A stretch of DNA of 64,000 nt. It comes from Cristatella mucedo. Taxonomy: Eukaryota > Bryozoa > Phylactolaemata > Cristatellidae. Positions within the stretch are counted from its first letter, which is position 1, and the number at the start of each line of letters is the position of its first letter. The notes beneath the pieces are model-generated. The model was not told the origin of the DNA. It searched no databases and saw nothing but the letters and a program-made list of their open reading frames with translations. The position numbers and the translations under genes were made by a program. The stretch is from assembly GCA_009760855.2 (NCBI GenBank), contig WPIO01000038.1:1726001-1790000 (forward strand), given 5' to 3'. This document shows, piece by piece, positions 1 to 11,505 of the stretch.

Positions 1-1526
1 CAGGTGAATAAACTCTATTTCTTTAACTGATGAACGTAGCACTAAATAAAGTATTGCTCTAAAGAGACTCCGAGCTAAATAGATTTAGCAGCACTTTAGA
101 CTGCAAACGAGGCTGTCAGCTCGTTGCCGATTTTCATCAGCCACGAGGCGTGTGAGGTGTGTCAACTGCGGTAAAAGACAGGAAAAGGAAAACGTGCCCA
201 GCAAGTACAGAAGAGCAATTATTTGGCAGCGAAGCCCGGCCCTCTGTGCGGCATTCAGCCGTGCACGTTAAAAGGATAAAGACATATGCTGAGAATAGAG
301 TTTGAGATTGCAGCTCCTCCATTAATGTGGGCATGACGAGGAAATGTATCGATGTCTGCCACAGGTTTCATGCTTTGAGAGAGCATAGAAACTGTCGGTC
401 TCTTAAGTATCGAAGGTTACTTACATGCGCATGTAAACAACAGGAATACTCCGAGAAATATTAGGCGCTGTTGCAAGCCTGGGGAGGAAATATTCAAAAT
501 GGGCAAGCTCAAGCAATCGAGAATTGAAAGCACCAGAAATGCGAGTGACCGGAAGTTGAAGTCGCTGTACCGCTGCTTACGCAGAAAGCGAAAGTACTAG
601 GACAACCTCAGTATATCGCTCGGATGTTACTAAGCAGATGCCTACCGACACCAAGCTGCTAAGCTTTTGCCAGCAAAGCCACGTTGCCACAGGCTCTCTC
701 AGGCATTGGCTGTGTTCTTTTACTGGCTGGCCAGGACCGATAATCTGCATTATTCAATGATCTTATCACAGTACAGCAATACTTGGCCGATTTTCTGACG
801 TGCACGTACCAAAGCTTCAAAAGTGTACTTTGACTCTAAAGGTAGAGAGCAACTGAGTAACATACCCCTCTCCCCCTCCAGTATTAAGTGAGAGCCGTGA
901 GTGTTTTTGCATTTGGCTGCCTGCCACCGTAGCAGTTGCGACAGCCAGATGCTGCAGTGGCCGACTTGGCAGTGCATTAGAAATTGCACGTGGCATGCAG
1001 AAGATGAGTGGCATGAGGCCGAGGCGTGCCACTAACATTACGCAAGACCCTGGACGGGTCGTACTGTTCTTGACCCTCAGAGGCCTCCTTTGGAAGTTTC
1101 TGGAACCTTAGCACGACCAAACGGACCCTCCTGTCTCACCAGAAGCTGAATGACCATCGTTCTTAATGCGGCCGACCTCCGCTATTTTGCCCACTCGCAG
1201 GACCTGGAAAGAACCGGGAGTTGGCCTAGCTGTAATAGAATTTCAAAACGGAGGCAAGAAATCTAAGCCCCAAGCATCCAACGCAGGCAGAGAACGATCG
1301 GTGGGCATCAGATGGCTTGAGAGAGTTGTGAAGTGTGACAGCATCAACGAGTGAGAGTGCGTACCAGGTAACAAACATATTAGGAGAATTTTCAGAGAAA
1401 TTTTCCTTGCTCGAATGCTTTACCGAATTGGAAGAAAGAGGTCGGATAGGGAGGCTGGAGCTAGCAAAGGAAGTTACCTGTAAACCAGCCTGATTGTCTT
1501 GTTAGAGGTTGTAGGACCTTCGGCCG
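1..1526. other. Unassigned unique sequence
   Basis: Short frames only; nothing recognised. Confidence 0.5.
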
Positions 1527-1653
1527 CCCCGGACGTTTCACCCCAAACGTTCCCCCTGAAGGACCCTAGGACATTTCCCCCCCCCCCCGACATCCCCCGT
1601 AGGACAATTCTCTCTATATTGATGAATGAATGACTAAGAATACAGATACATAC

Positions 1654-1664
<11 letters not shown>

Positions 1665-1701
<37 letters not shown>

Positions 1702-1743
1702 GTGTTTGTATGTGTGTGTGTGTGAGTGTGTGTGTGTGTGTGC

Positions 1744-1779
<36 letters not shown>

Positions 1780-1780
1780 T
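1665..1780. repeat. (TG)n microsatellite, imperfect
   Basis: About 115 bp of TG with scattered C and A interruptions, preceded by (TA)n. Confidence 0.95.
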
Positions 1781-1962
1781 CAAATAAAGTTCACGCTCTA
1801 TTGAAATAAAATTCAACTCAGTATAATTGAACGTTTTGTTAATTCCGGATGATATATTCACTGGTTGGTCTTGCATTAAACCGTCCATTTGAGTAGTCTA
1901 ATCGCAAAAACTATACTTTGATGTTTTCGTAATTAACTACCGATCGGCCGATCGGATCAATC

Positions 1963-2173
1963 ATGTAAACCCTAATAACTAAACCCTAAACCCTAAATTA
2001 TAAACCCTAAACTTCAAGCCCTAAACCCAACATCCCTTATACCCTAAACCCATAAACCCTAACCCCTACACGCTAAACGATAAACGCTAAACGCTAAACC
2101 CTAAAGCCTAAATGCTAAGCTCTCAAACCTCAACGTTCAACCCTCAACCCTAAACCATAAACCCTAAAGCCCT
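1963..2173. repeat. Degenerate CCCTAAA heptamer array
   Basis: Many AAACCCT / CCCTAAA units with variants (ACGCTAA, GCCTAAA, CAACCCT). This is the plant/algal-type telomere heptamer rather than the animal TTAGGG hexamer. Confidence 0.7.
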
Positions 2174-2276
2174 GTCTAGCATTAAGCCTTCACAGAGATG
2201 TCCTCCCCCAGCGGAGAAATGTCCTACCCAAGTGGGGAAATGTCCGGGGAATATTTCCGGTGGGAATGTCTGGGCG

Positions 2277-2900
2277 CGGGAACTTCCGTACCGTAGTTAG
2301 CGATTCAAGGCTTGACAGGGAGTGAGGGAAGTTTGGGGACGAGCCGCTCGTTACCAGGGTCCCAAATAAAGGGAATCGCTAATATCTACAGGCGACATAG
2401 CGAACACGCAAAGTAGCTCGACTGTTTTTCTCTTATCGAAGTAGGCCCTGATTTTGGCAACTCCTAAACTGACAGTGGGGCCGACTTGACAAACGTTCTC
2501 ATCAAATGATGAATCGTTTTAGAATACTCCACCTAGATTACCAGCAGAGTTCACTGGAGTCGTCGAAGCTGAACCACTAAGAAGGTTTAGATTTTCCAAT
2601 TTTTCAAAGATGGTGGGTTTATCCGTATCTATTACGTCAGCCTTAAAATCCTCATTTAGCTTTGTGAAGTTAGTCAATGGACCACGACAAGAAGTCCTTT
2701 GTAGAAGACTCCGAGATAAATAGTTCGCTCATCGTCTTGCCGGTCGCAAACACAACGACAAAAAGACCTCTGAGTCTGAGGATATCTGCGCTTATGCAAA
2801 GGTCACTCTCCTAACTTCTTGCCTCAAGTTCATTGTTGTATTTTCTGAAATAGTGCCAGTGTTCTAAAGTAAAGTTCTGCGAGAGTCTTTCCTTAGCCGA
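2277..2900. other. Unassigned sequence
   Basis: No repeat or gene recognised. AGACTCCGAGATAAATAG at about 2706 echoes AGACTCCGAGCTAAATAG at about 65. Confidence 0.4.
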
Positions 2901-2901
2901 T

Positions 2902-3207
2902 ATGGCCACTGAACAGGCGCCTGCTAAAGGCGTGCCGTGTAGCTCTCTTGCTTGCATTAAAAACAAAGGACTGAGGCTGACGAGGCTGCACGAGCGCTTG
3001 ACTGAGGCTAACAATGCTATGAAGCGGCTCCAGGAGATGGCGCAGCAGCTCAGCTGCATCATATGCTTACTCTCGGGAAAAGTTGCCAAGCCTGCTTCTC
3101 ATTTAAAAAACATTGCCGCAGCGATTGCAGTTCTGCTAGCAGGGTCATCGCCGAGAAAGTTACCTCTGGGTAGCGAAACCAAAGTATGCTATCGCTATGT
3201 AATGTAA
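2902..3207 (+). other. Open frame with coiled-coil-like segment
   Basis: 101 residues with LTRLHERLTEANNAMKRLQE and a hydrophobic middle. The last codons run into the LINE-B tail. Could be an old LINE ORF1 remnant or chance; no family recognised. Confidence 0.2.
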
Positions 3208-3790
3208 TGTAATGTATCTCCGTCAGTAACTCCGCAAAGTCATAAAGACCATGTGGGTGTTACGCAGGAGAGTTTTGTATAGCGCACACAGCCTAAGCGG
3301 CTTTCGGCACGCATTCGGTAGCCAACAGACTTCGTCTCACGCAACAAAGAGAAAGTGGGAAGCATAGCAGAGTAAGGAGAGCAGTTGAGGTAGTGAGTAG
3401 CATAGAAGTAGCAGTTCAGGACCGCTGAAAAATATGTGCCATAGTCGGCAGCTGGAGAGTAGTTGTCGTTGCGTAAGAATTGTGGAAGCGAGTTCCACAG
3501 TCTAGGACCTGCAGAGCTAAAGCTTCTGTCGCCAACTGTCTTTAAGCGGAGGAATGGGACAGCTAATTCATTTTCCACACAGGACCTGAGGGCGCGAACA
3601 TGCTGAAACTGGTGCAGCAGTTCAGCTAGGTACGAAGGAGCCAAGCCGTGGCGGGCCTTGTGGGTCAGCGTAAGAACTTTGCTCTGTATCCTTTGCTCAA
3701 CCGGCAACCATCCTAGCTCTTTCAGCAGAGGTGACACGTGCTCAAACCGCTGGGACTTGAAGACTATTTGTACATTCCCCAAGATGGAGT
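3185..3790 (-). mobile_element. LINE-B 3' end copy
   Basis: A 180-residue open frame (3240-3782) covers the C-terminal region typical of L2/CR1-like LINEs: LGWLPVEQRIQSKVLTLTHK, LAPSYLAELL, LKTVGDRSFSSAGPRLWNSL. The 3' tail on the minus strand is a short ATTAC repeat. 5'-truncated at about 3790, directly next to the inverted-repeat arm at 3793. Confidence 0.8.
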
Positions 3791-3793
3791 ATT

Positions 3794-3889
3794 CTCGTAG
3801 TTAAAACGATCTTTACTAGATTACACCCTGGTATATTGCGGCCTGTGCGAACTTGAGCACAGCGGTTGCACATGCCAGGCGATCCTACA
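3794..3889 (+). repeat. Left arm of a 2.1-kb-spaced inverted repeat
   Basis: About 90 bp from CTCGTAGTTAAAACGATC through TGCACATGCCAGGC and CCTAC; matches the reverse complement of 5788-5883 with only a few differences. A short related piece (AAAACGATCTTTAC) also occurs at about 50728. Confidence 0.8.
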
Positions 3890-5787
3890 GACGACCTGCC
3901 AATGTGTACAAATTGCTTTTAAGCTACGTAGGTGGTCGAGCCACCGTGCCCGAAACTCCCAGAGACTGTGTGAAAGTCTATGTACGCTTAGCTTGCGTTG
4001 GCCTGCTGTTCACCTGCTCAGGCTTTCTACGGACGTCGCTGTTACCAAGATAAAATCAGCTGCTCCAACTCACTGTCTCTTACCGTGAGCAACCGACTGC
4101 AGCAATGGAGAACCACCGGCTTACCTTTAAGCCTTCACCCTCTTCTCCTTGAGGGCACCTAAATTGGATCAAGCTGAGCTTCAATGGCCCTACCACGATG
4201 CAAAGGTGTGTAATGCAATCGTCTAGTGGTATCTGCCACAAAGCGTCAGCGAGTATCAAATGGCTTGGGTGGCTCGGAAAGTGTGGAAGTATGACATTTC
4301 TAAAAAGCCTAACGGGCTTGAAAACTATTCCGAGTATTGGCTATGCTGTTTTCCAAAATGGATCTATTAGAACAATTACTGCCTCGATGACCACGGCCAA
4401 GTTTATTTTTGGGATTTAAATTATCTCCGTCTCAGGCTACACTCCTTAAGCCGCAATGTTAAGAAGGACATTGCCTATTATATTTTCCCGTTTAATAATA
4501 GTGCTCGATATGTCTACGTTATTAACAGAATTGATAAACTCTGCAGCATTTTCATTCATTAAGCTGAGAGTGTTAGCTGGTTAAAAGATTTGGGACTTGC
4601 TTTCTACAAGAGACTGTACAATTGCATAGCCAAACGGGCATGGAAAACTGCTTTGAAATACGAAGACCGAGTGTTAATACAGTAATACATAACGTAATAT
4701 AATCGTGCACTAATATAGTGCAAATACACCTGATAAATACAGCCAATGACTAAAATATATATTCTAGGGTTAAAATAGTGGAATTCATGCTTACGGTAAG
4801 CTCAGATTCAGATCTTTAGATTCTTAGTGATAAAAGAAAGGTAGGCTGATCACATGTCGTTCGAATTTTCCAGAACTACTCAGGTTTTCATTTGGAGTGT
4901 AGCTTCAACAAAATGAGATGACTTGGACAGGTCGGCACTTGGGATATTCTGCAGAGACTAATGGAGTACTCTGGGAAAAGAGGCCACCAAATGCCGTTTT
5001 ACTGATGCCAATTACTCTCTCCCTAATGGACTATTCAGGAGCCCGTGAGATAGATACAGACTTATCTGTGGACTTTTAAAATAATCGGGGCTACTCTGTG
5101 GCATTATGCAACCAGGAGCCTGTTCCAAAACTCGATGCGTAAAACAAGTGCTGCGAAAAAGATTACTAGAGACGGTCAGCTGACTATGACACGTGAAAAC
5201 AATCACTGCCTAGCACACAGCTCTGCAGCATGGTTGTCTCAATCTTAGCGGCATTAAGCAACTAAAGATCAAAGATTAAAGATGTAAATGATTATGTCAG
5301 TGATTTAGGTGATAACGACTGACGAAAACTTGCAGAGTTAGGTTCCCCTAGCTCTACCACGACAAGCAGTTTCAAGAATACTCTCGGATGAAGTTATACC
5401 ATCTAAGTCTGTCTCTCTTGATATTCGGTGAGATACGCCGATTTGCCAACAAGCCGACTAGGTACTTACGGATGAAAGAGTAGTCCAGGGTAGAGTACGT
5501 TCTCTTAATATGCCAATTGGTTTAGCTTTGACGCCAAGCTGTACAATCACCATTGTCTGCTCTTCGAGTAGTAGTGGGGATTCGAAATGCAATCGGGTAT
5601 GGATTGGTACCTTTGACCCCTGCCCCCAATTGACCCAATAGCTCAGAACCTAGACAAGTGTAAAAAAAAAGCAAAGGCTAAGCCCAGCTTCGCTAGCAAG
5701 TCAACGCGTGTTATATCGTATCTGTTGTGCTTGCTTTCTGAGCAGGGAGTTACCACAAGCGAAAAATTGTCGATGCTGCAGACTAGT
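3890..5787. other. Interior between inverted-repeat arms
   Basis: About 1.9 kb, no frame over 75 residues, no recognised motif. Confidence 0.5.
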
Positions 5788-5883
5788 TGTAGGGTGGCCT
5801 GGCATGTGCAACCGCTGTGCTCAAGTTCGCACAGGCCGCAATGTACCAGGGTGTAATCTAGTAAAGATCGTTTCAACCACGAG
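5788..5883 (-). repeat. Right arm of the inverted repeat
   Basis: Inverse partner of 3794-3889. The enclosed 1.9 kb has no long open frame, so this is a non-autonomous DNA transposon or two inverted copies of a short repeat. Confidence 0.8.
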
Positions 5884-6158
5884 TTATAGCCGACCGCTAA
5901 TAAATCAAGCAATCTATTGCATAGGGTAAGCTTCTCTGGTGATCTGCATCTGCAGATCCTCCGGGCTTAATGGCAACAGCAGACAGTGGCACTATGTCTT
6001 GCTACCATATTCTCGATGTTCAGATAACCTTACCTTTGAATGTGCTTCAGCTTTAGATTACCCACTTTTCTAGAAACCAGAAGACCCTTGCTGAGATGAC
6101 TTCTTTGCTATGGGACTGCAGCCTTACTGATTTCATTGAATAAAAGTTACCTTTTCAG

Positions 6159-6399
6159 GTGCATGTAGAGCACCGAAAGCCTGGAAGTTGGTGCAGTTGG
6201 TTGTTCTGCATGTTATGGCTTCATTTTAGGACAATGAACTTCGACCCATTCTCTTGTGTGATTACACCACTTTCCTTCCGGCCGCTTAGTAGCAAGTCAG
6301 CTGCCTATGACATTGCAAATCATTTCGAGAGGCCTGCCCCTGCCGAGGAAGATCCTGTAATTGGAGATTCCATGCAAGACGAACAACATTACAAGAGAG
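6159..6399 (+). other. Candidate internal host exon
   Basis: Open frame between a polypyrimidine-AG (TTACCTTTTCAG) and a strong donor (GAGAG/GTGAGT). It would encode about 80 residues without a recognisable domain. Weak on its own. Confidence 0.25.
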
Positions 6400-6769
6400 G
6401 TGAGTGCATGACCTGGCCGGCGGTGATCAATCGGTTGCCCCTATAAAATAATGTTCCCTGCTAATCTATCACAGGTCATGGCATAGACATGTTGGAAGAA
6501 GAACGCATCGGCTTTGAAACCCAGAAAATCAGTTAAAATTCAAAGGGAAGTCTCACCGTGTAAAGCTATCTTCAGCTCACACTTGTAAGTGGGCAATCGC
6601 CCAGATGATGCATGTCACGTGCTGAACCAATCGATGGCTGGTGAGGCCCTGCAGCCAGTTATTTAAGAACTCGTTGCTTGATCGAGGTCACTAGCTCTAG
6701 TAGACCTGGTGGTTAGCAGTTCATTACGCCTGACTCTACTCTGATCAGAAGCTGGCCGCGGCAGGTCAG

Positions 6770-6881
6770 GTGCCAGTGGCTCGTTCTCAGAAGGCAGGCA
6801 TTTATTGTCTAAACATGATTGCCGACACTAAGCAGTGTATGCTGCTGCTACCAGTACTGTTATTAACTTTGCACACTCGAG
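6770..6881 (+). other. Candidate signal-peptide exon
   Basis: The frame contains MIADTKQ then CMLLLPVLLLTLHTRG, a signal-peptide-like hydrophobic core, followed by a donor GAG/GTGAGT at 6882. No downstream exon identified. Confidence 0.25.
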
Positions 6882-6999
6882 GTGAGTTGGCGAGCCAAAC
6901 TGAGCTGCAATGGGCGGGGGGGGGGGGCACAGTTCAATGTCTCACTAATGGATGTTTATTTAGTTTAGTGTCAGTTAATGAGGAGATTACCTAAGACTG

Positions 7000-7727
7000 G
7001 GGTGTTTTCTGTTAGAGCTGCTGCTGCAGGCAACTGCTACTAGATTACTGAGTATTAGATTACTAATGTATCTTTAATTTGAACATTCCTTCTAGAGGTT
7101 AATTTCTGAGCGTATCCACGGTGGTAATGTTTGCAATTTGGGCTAATTATCATGAAGACTCCTGTGACATTGTGGGGCAGCAGCTTAGTTAAAATACTGT
7201 GAAATCCTCTAACCTAAGAGCCTGCGCGAAACTGTTATAATATTTACAATTTTATATAAATTTTCTAATAATAATATTAATATTTATCTTAAATATTATA
7301 ATACACGCATTTTCGCATGGACAATTAACTTATTATATATAATTATCTATGCATAGCTATGTAGTTGCTTGATTGTAAACCTGATCGCTGAATTGACAAA
7401 GCTCAGTCCCCCTCTCAAGCTACAAGATTTCTTTTTTTAACTCAAATTACATTCACAGCCATTCGTGTGATCATCCATATGGTTGGGGCTATGGCCTTGT
7501 AAGGATGGAACCATGCACAGTCAGGGTTTATTCGCTTCTTACTGTGGTCTTGGCAGTTGATACTTGTGGGAGTTAATACGATGCCAAGACGAAAGAAAAA
7601 CACTATTGCATTATTCATGGTGGTAGAAATCCTACTTTTTTCCAAAATTTCAAGAAAAGATTAAAATAAATTGTGATATCACTATTATGTTAAACTGAAT
7701 GTTTCATGTAGTTCGTATGTATGTATT
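7000..7727. other. AT-rich unassigned sequence
   Basis: Includes a strongly AT-rich stretch at 7230-7340; nothing recognised. Confidence 0.5.
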
Positions 7728-8040
7728 GTATGCAGGCTCCTCTGATAAGCCACTGGTGAGCTGTTAGAAGCACCACCAAGAGGGGCCGGTGCACAGCTGT
7801 GGTCCGCCTGTGATGTGGTATGGACACAGGCCGCTAACCAGCTGGTGGCCAGATGGTGGTTCACCATCAGGGTCGGCCGGTGCACAGTTGTGGTCGATGA
7901 ATCATCGGAGTCGACCGGGGGACGGAAAGTCGGGTGAGAGTAGGGGCTGAGGGGAGCCATGCTCTCTAGGGCTCCGTGTGTTGGGAATAAACGGTTGGTG
8001 TTGGGCATCGGCTGTTTCTCTACCGTGCGACCAAACAACA
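7728..8040 (+). mobile_element. Repeat unit, possible solo LTR (copy 1)
   Basis: Shares GAGGGGCC-GTGCACAGCTGT, ACACAGGCCG, GGTTCACCATCAGGGTCGGC and a GGCTCCGTGTGTTGGGAATAAAC polyadenylation-like region with 10465-10800 on the other strand. Starts TGTATG and ends CAAACAACA. No internal coding region nearby, so a solo LTR is the simplest reading. Confidence 0.4.
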
Positions 8041-8054
8041 TTTCAGAATACTCA

Positions 8055-8893
8055 ATGATAATAATAATAATATAGCACTTGATAAAGCACCCTCAGATAA
8101 CTCAATCTCTTTCTACGAACATTACATTTGCTGCAAAGGGAAACGCGATTGAATGGTAGGCAATATCATGCTTGATAAACAACATGAATAACATGGTTAC
8201 GGGTGTCATGCACAGGGTCAGCATGCAAATGTGGTTAGTGGCAGCATGCACAGTGTCAGCACGCATAAGCACATCAAGGACGAATCACAGGGACCCACTA
8301 AATGCTGTCCTAAATAGGTGTGCTTGTAAGTTCTTTTTAAAATTGGTTAAGTCAGGGGATGTTCTGACGCAAGTCGGGAGGGAGTTCCAGGCTTTGGGAG
8401 CATACGAACTAAACTCACGGTCCTCAAGATTTGCGAGCTTTGACGGCACACTAGGTAAGGCGGTTGCTTTTCACGACCTCGGTCCGATGTCGTGGGTTCA
8501 AATCCTTCGGTGTGCGATCCCTTATCGCCACTGCAAGCTGATGCGATAGCCGTAAAAGAACTTCTGTGGCTATATAAAAGAGGGTGTTAAATTAGCTAGT
8601 ATTTAATTTTAATTTAAAGGATTTAAGATTTGTACGAGGTATTGGTAGACGGTTGGATTCCGAAAAGTGGGTGGTAAGATGTTGGGCCTGGTGGGGGAGT
8701 AGATCTTAGAGATAGGATGGAGCCAAAGAATGAAGTGACCTAAAACTGAGCGACAAAACCTTGAAGTCGATGCGTTGCTTGACCTGGAGCCAGTGCAGGT
8801 CGGTGAGAAGTGGTATGATGTGGCAACTGCGACGTTCACGACAGGCAAGCCTAGCTGCAGAGTTGTGCACCAGCTGTAAGCCCCTGATTGCAT
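8055..8893 (-). mobile_element. LINE-A 3' fragment with SINE-1 insertion
   Basis: Starts with an (AAT)n tail at 8055, then the hairpin region (AAAGCACCCTCAGATAACTCAATCTCTTTCTACG) and the 3' UTR. The C-terminal coding part reappears after the SINE at about 8611 and runs to 8893, where the tail of the next LINE-A copy begins. Confidence 0.75.
8433..8610 (+). mobile_element. SINE-1 (tRNA-derived)
   Basis: tRNA-like head with A-box region CACACTAGGTAAGGCGG and B-box GGGTTCAAATCC, then the family body ending TTAAATTAGCTAG and a T/A-rich tail. Inserted in a LINE-A fragment. Confidence 0.75.
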
Positions 8894-10475
8894 ATAATAA
8901 TAATAATAATAATTATGTACTTGATAAAGCGCACTCAGAGAACTTATCTCTTTCTAGGCGGTTTACATTTGCTGCAAAGGGAAATGCAATTGAATGGCAA
9001 GTTAAATCATGCTTGAAAAACAAACAAAAAGAATAACATGGTTAGTGGTGACATGCGCAGGGTCAGCATGCAAATGTGGTTAGTGGCATCATGCACAGTG
9101 TTAGCACGCATAAGCACGTGAAAGACGAATCACATGGACCCACTAAATGCTGTCCTAAATAGGTGTTTTTTTAAGTTCCTTTTGAATGTGGTCAGGTCAG
9201 GGGATGTTCTGACGCAGGTCGGGAGGGAGTTCCAGGCTTTGGGAGCATACGAACTAAATGCACGGTCTCCAAAGGATTTAAGGTTTGTACACATGCCTTT
9301 AGGCCAGTAAGCAGTGAGTTGCAGAAGTCGAGACGGGATGTCACGAATGCACGGACCAACTTAGATGTGGTATCTTTATCTAAACAAGCCCGAATTTTAA
9401 CAATGTTATGAAGCTGAAAATAGGCGGATTTGACTGTGGAGCTGATAAGGTGGTCTAACGAGCGGTCGCTTTGGAATATGACACTTAGATTTCGAGCTGA
9501 TTCAACTGGAGATATGCTGGCAGAGCCAATTTTGAGAGACAGCCTTTCCAATCTCTGAATCACACTGGGTTTGCGCATAACAAGTAAGTTAGTTTTATCA
9601 ACGTTTAGTTTTAGAAAATTTGCTGCCATCCATGTGCCGATGTCATCAATGCATGCAGCTAGTGAGTTGAGAGAACTTGAGGTGCTCGAAGGCTGGGAGG
9701 GATCAAAGCAAAGGTACAACTGAGTGTCATCCGCATAGAAGTGAAAGCCTAGATTGTGCTTGGCAATTACATCAGCAAGAGGCAGAGTATAAACCGTGAA
9801 AAGAACCAGACCTAGCACTGAGCCCTGAGGTACTCCATATTTCAGAGGTACTTCAGATGATCTTTGTCCATTCACGTCAATACTCTGGAGTCTCTCACTG
9901 AGATAGGACCTGAACCACTGCAGAACAGTGCCAGCGATGCCCAGGCGAGATGAGAGGAGCTCTAGAAGAACTTTGTGATCGATGGTGTCAAATTTTAGAA
10001 AGGTGCTGGGACATGACCTGAGGCTAATGACATATTAATAATGTTAGTTTTGCATGGTAGCAGCAGATCAAGGCAACGTACGAGCAGGACAGTAGGAATA
10101 GGGTTCAGAGGAATTGTTGTCTTCTTCGATTAGGATATGAACTTCAGGACGAGATGACTAGTGACCTGCTTGAATGTAGACATTGAGGTGCAGCTAGGAA
10201 TCGGGGAACATCATTCTAGGTGGTGTTGTCATCGCAGGGATGGACTCCCTGATCTTGTGTATCTTCTTGACAACGAATCGAGTGGTGCGATCGGCTAGAT
10301 CATCACAAGGATCATCAGGTAAGGAGCTAATCTGGGAGCGGTTGAGATGGTTGATCGTCGACGTCCGCATTTTAGGATTGTGCATCTGTGATTCAACATG
10401 ATACTCAGTTAGATACGCCATGGCTAAATAGTGGTCGGCAGTGTAGTTTGGTTCGTACATCAGAGAGCCAGGCTA
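8894..10475 (-). mobile_element. LINE-A copy with reverse transcriptase core
   Basis: The 3' tail (AAT)n is at 8894. A 227-residue frame (9192-9875) holds YGVPQGSVLG and FHFYADDTQLYLCF, the RT catalytic motifs of the CR1/L2 group. The upstream part (9876-10475) includes the RT entry and a linker (SSLPDDPCDDLADR) interrupted by deletions near 10010 and 9290. Upstream sequence stops where an unrelated LTR-like repeat begins at about 10465. Confidence 0.8.
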
Positions 10476-10810
10476 TGAACGACGCCAACAGTTTATTGCA
10501 CAAGGCACGGAGCCGAAACACGTACGGCTCCCTTTGCCCCCTTCTCCCACTCGACTCTTCTCTCCTAGACTCCTGATGTGCCTTAGCCGACCCTGATGGT
10601 GAATCCACCATCCGTTCACCAGCAGGCTATCGGCCTGTGTCAACGCCTCATTAGAAGCTGACAACAGCTGTGCACAGGCCCCTCTCGATGAGGCTCCCAA
10701 CAGCTGTTTAGGAAAGGAGCCGTACCTGCCCGCATGCAATTGAACTACAGGCAGCAAACTAACGGAGCAGTCAGTATAGTTATATAGGCCCTGTATTATT
10801 TCATTGATAA
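10465..10810 (-). mobile_element. Repeat unit, possible solo LTR (copy 2)
   Basis: Reverse-oriented partner of 7728-8040, with a TATA-like CCTATATAACTATA (minus strand) near 10785 and GTGCAATAAACTG near its 3' end, the arrangement of an LTR promoter and polyadenylation signal. Joins LINE-A sequence at about 10465. Confidence 0.4.
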
Positions 10811-10889
10811 ACAAGATTCTTTAGTGACTATACCGGCAGCTGTAGTTTATTTAATGTAATTCCCTGTGGAAAAAATGTGTGTTCTAAGC

Positions 10890-11505
10890 TTTTACTCGAA
10901 AGTACATATGGCACTCAGGTTTACCTTTGCTTTGATCCCTCTCAGCCCTCCAGCACATCAAATCATCTTAACTCCCTTGCTGCATCTATTGATGACATCC
11001 CCATATGGATAGCACCAACCATTCTTAAATTGAATGATGATAACACCACTTACTAGATATGGGCAAATTAAGTGTGATTCAAAAATCTGAAAAGCTATTG
11101 CTCAAAACCTACTCTAGCAGCACATCTCCTGTTGAATCTGCACAAAATCTAGGTGGCATGTTCCAAAGTGACATTTCATTAGACGAACACACTAGTCCCA
11201 TTAAACGACCAGCTCCACAGTCAAGTCCGCCTACTTTTAGCTAAATAACATTGCTGAAATTCAGGCTTGTTTAGACAGGTATACCACATCAAAATTTGTC
11301 CATGCATTCGTGACATTACGTCTCGACTTCTATAACTCTCTGCCTGTAGTATACTGGCCTGTGCAATCTGGCACTCTCAGCTAGTGCAGCACTCAGCAGC
11401 TAGGCTTGTCTGTCTTGAGCGTCGCAGTTGCCACGTCACACTAATTTCCGATCTGCACTGGCTCCCAGTCAGGCAATGCATCGACGTCAATGTTCTGAGT
11501 TAGCA
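10890..11505 (+). mobile_element. LINE-A fragment, RT to thumb
   Basis: Enters just after the YADD position (CTCAGGTTTACCTTTGCTTT = TQxYLCFDPSQP) and runs into the C-terminal domain. At about 11505 it switches in mid-domain to the RT entry of a second copy, so this is a junction of two truncated insertions or a recombination point. Confidence 0.65.

Larger units (their letters stand above)
1527..2276. repeat. Inverted GC-rich arms enclosing (TG)n and CCCTAAA-like array
   Basis: Left arm CCCCGGACGTTTCACCCCAA...GGACATTTCCCC; right arm, on the other strand, CCCAGACATTCCCACCGGAA...GGACATTTCCCC. Between them lie a (TG)n tract (about 1667-1778), an AT-rich spacer and a degenerate heptamer array. 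Could be a non-autonomous transposon carrying satellite sequence. Confidence 0.45.

Noticed and set aside
1634-1888. Thr-His repeat protein
   Set aside because: Translation of the (TG)n microsatellite; the same applies to frames at 50735-50986 and the Arg-Glu/Leu-Ser frames at 54790-55213.
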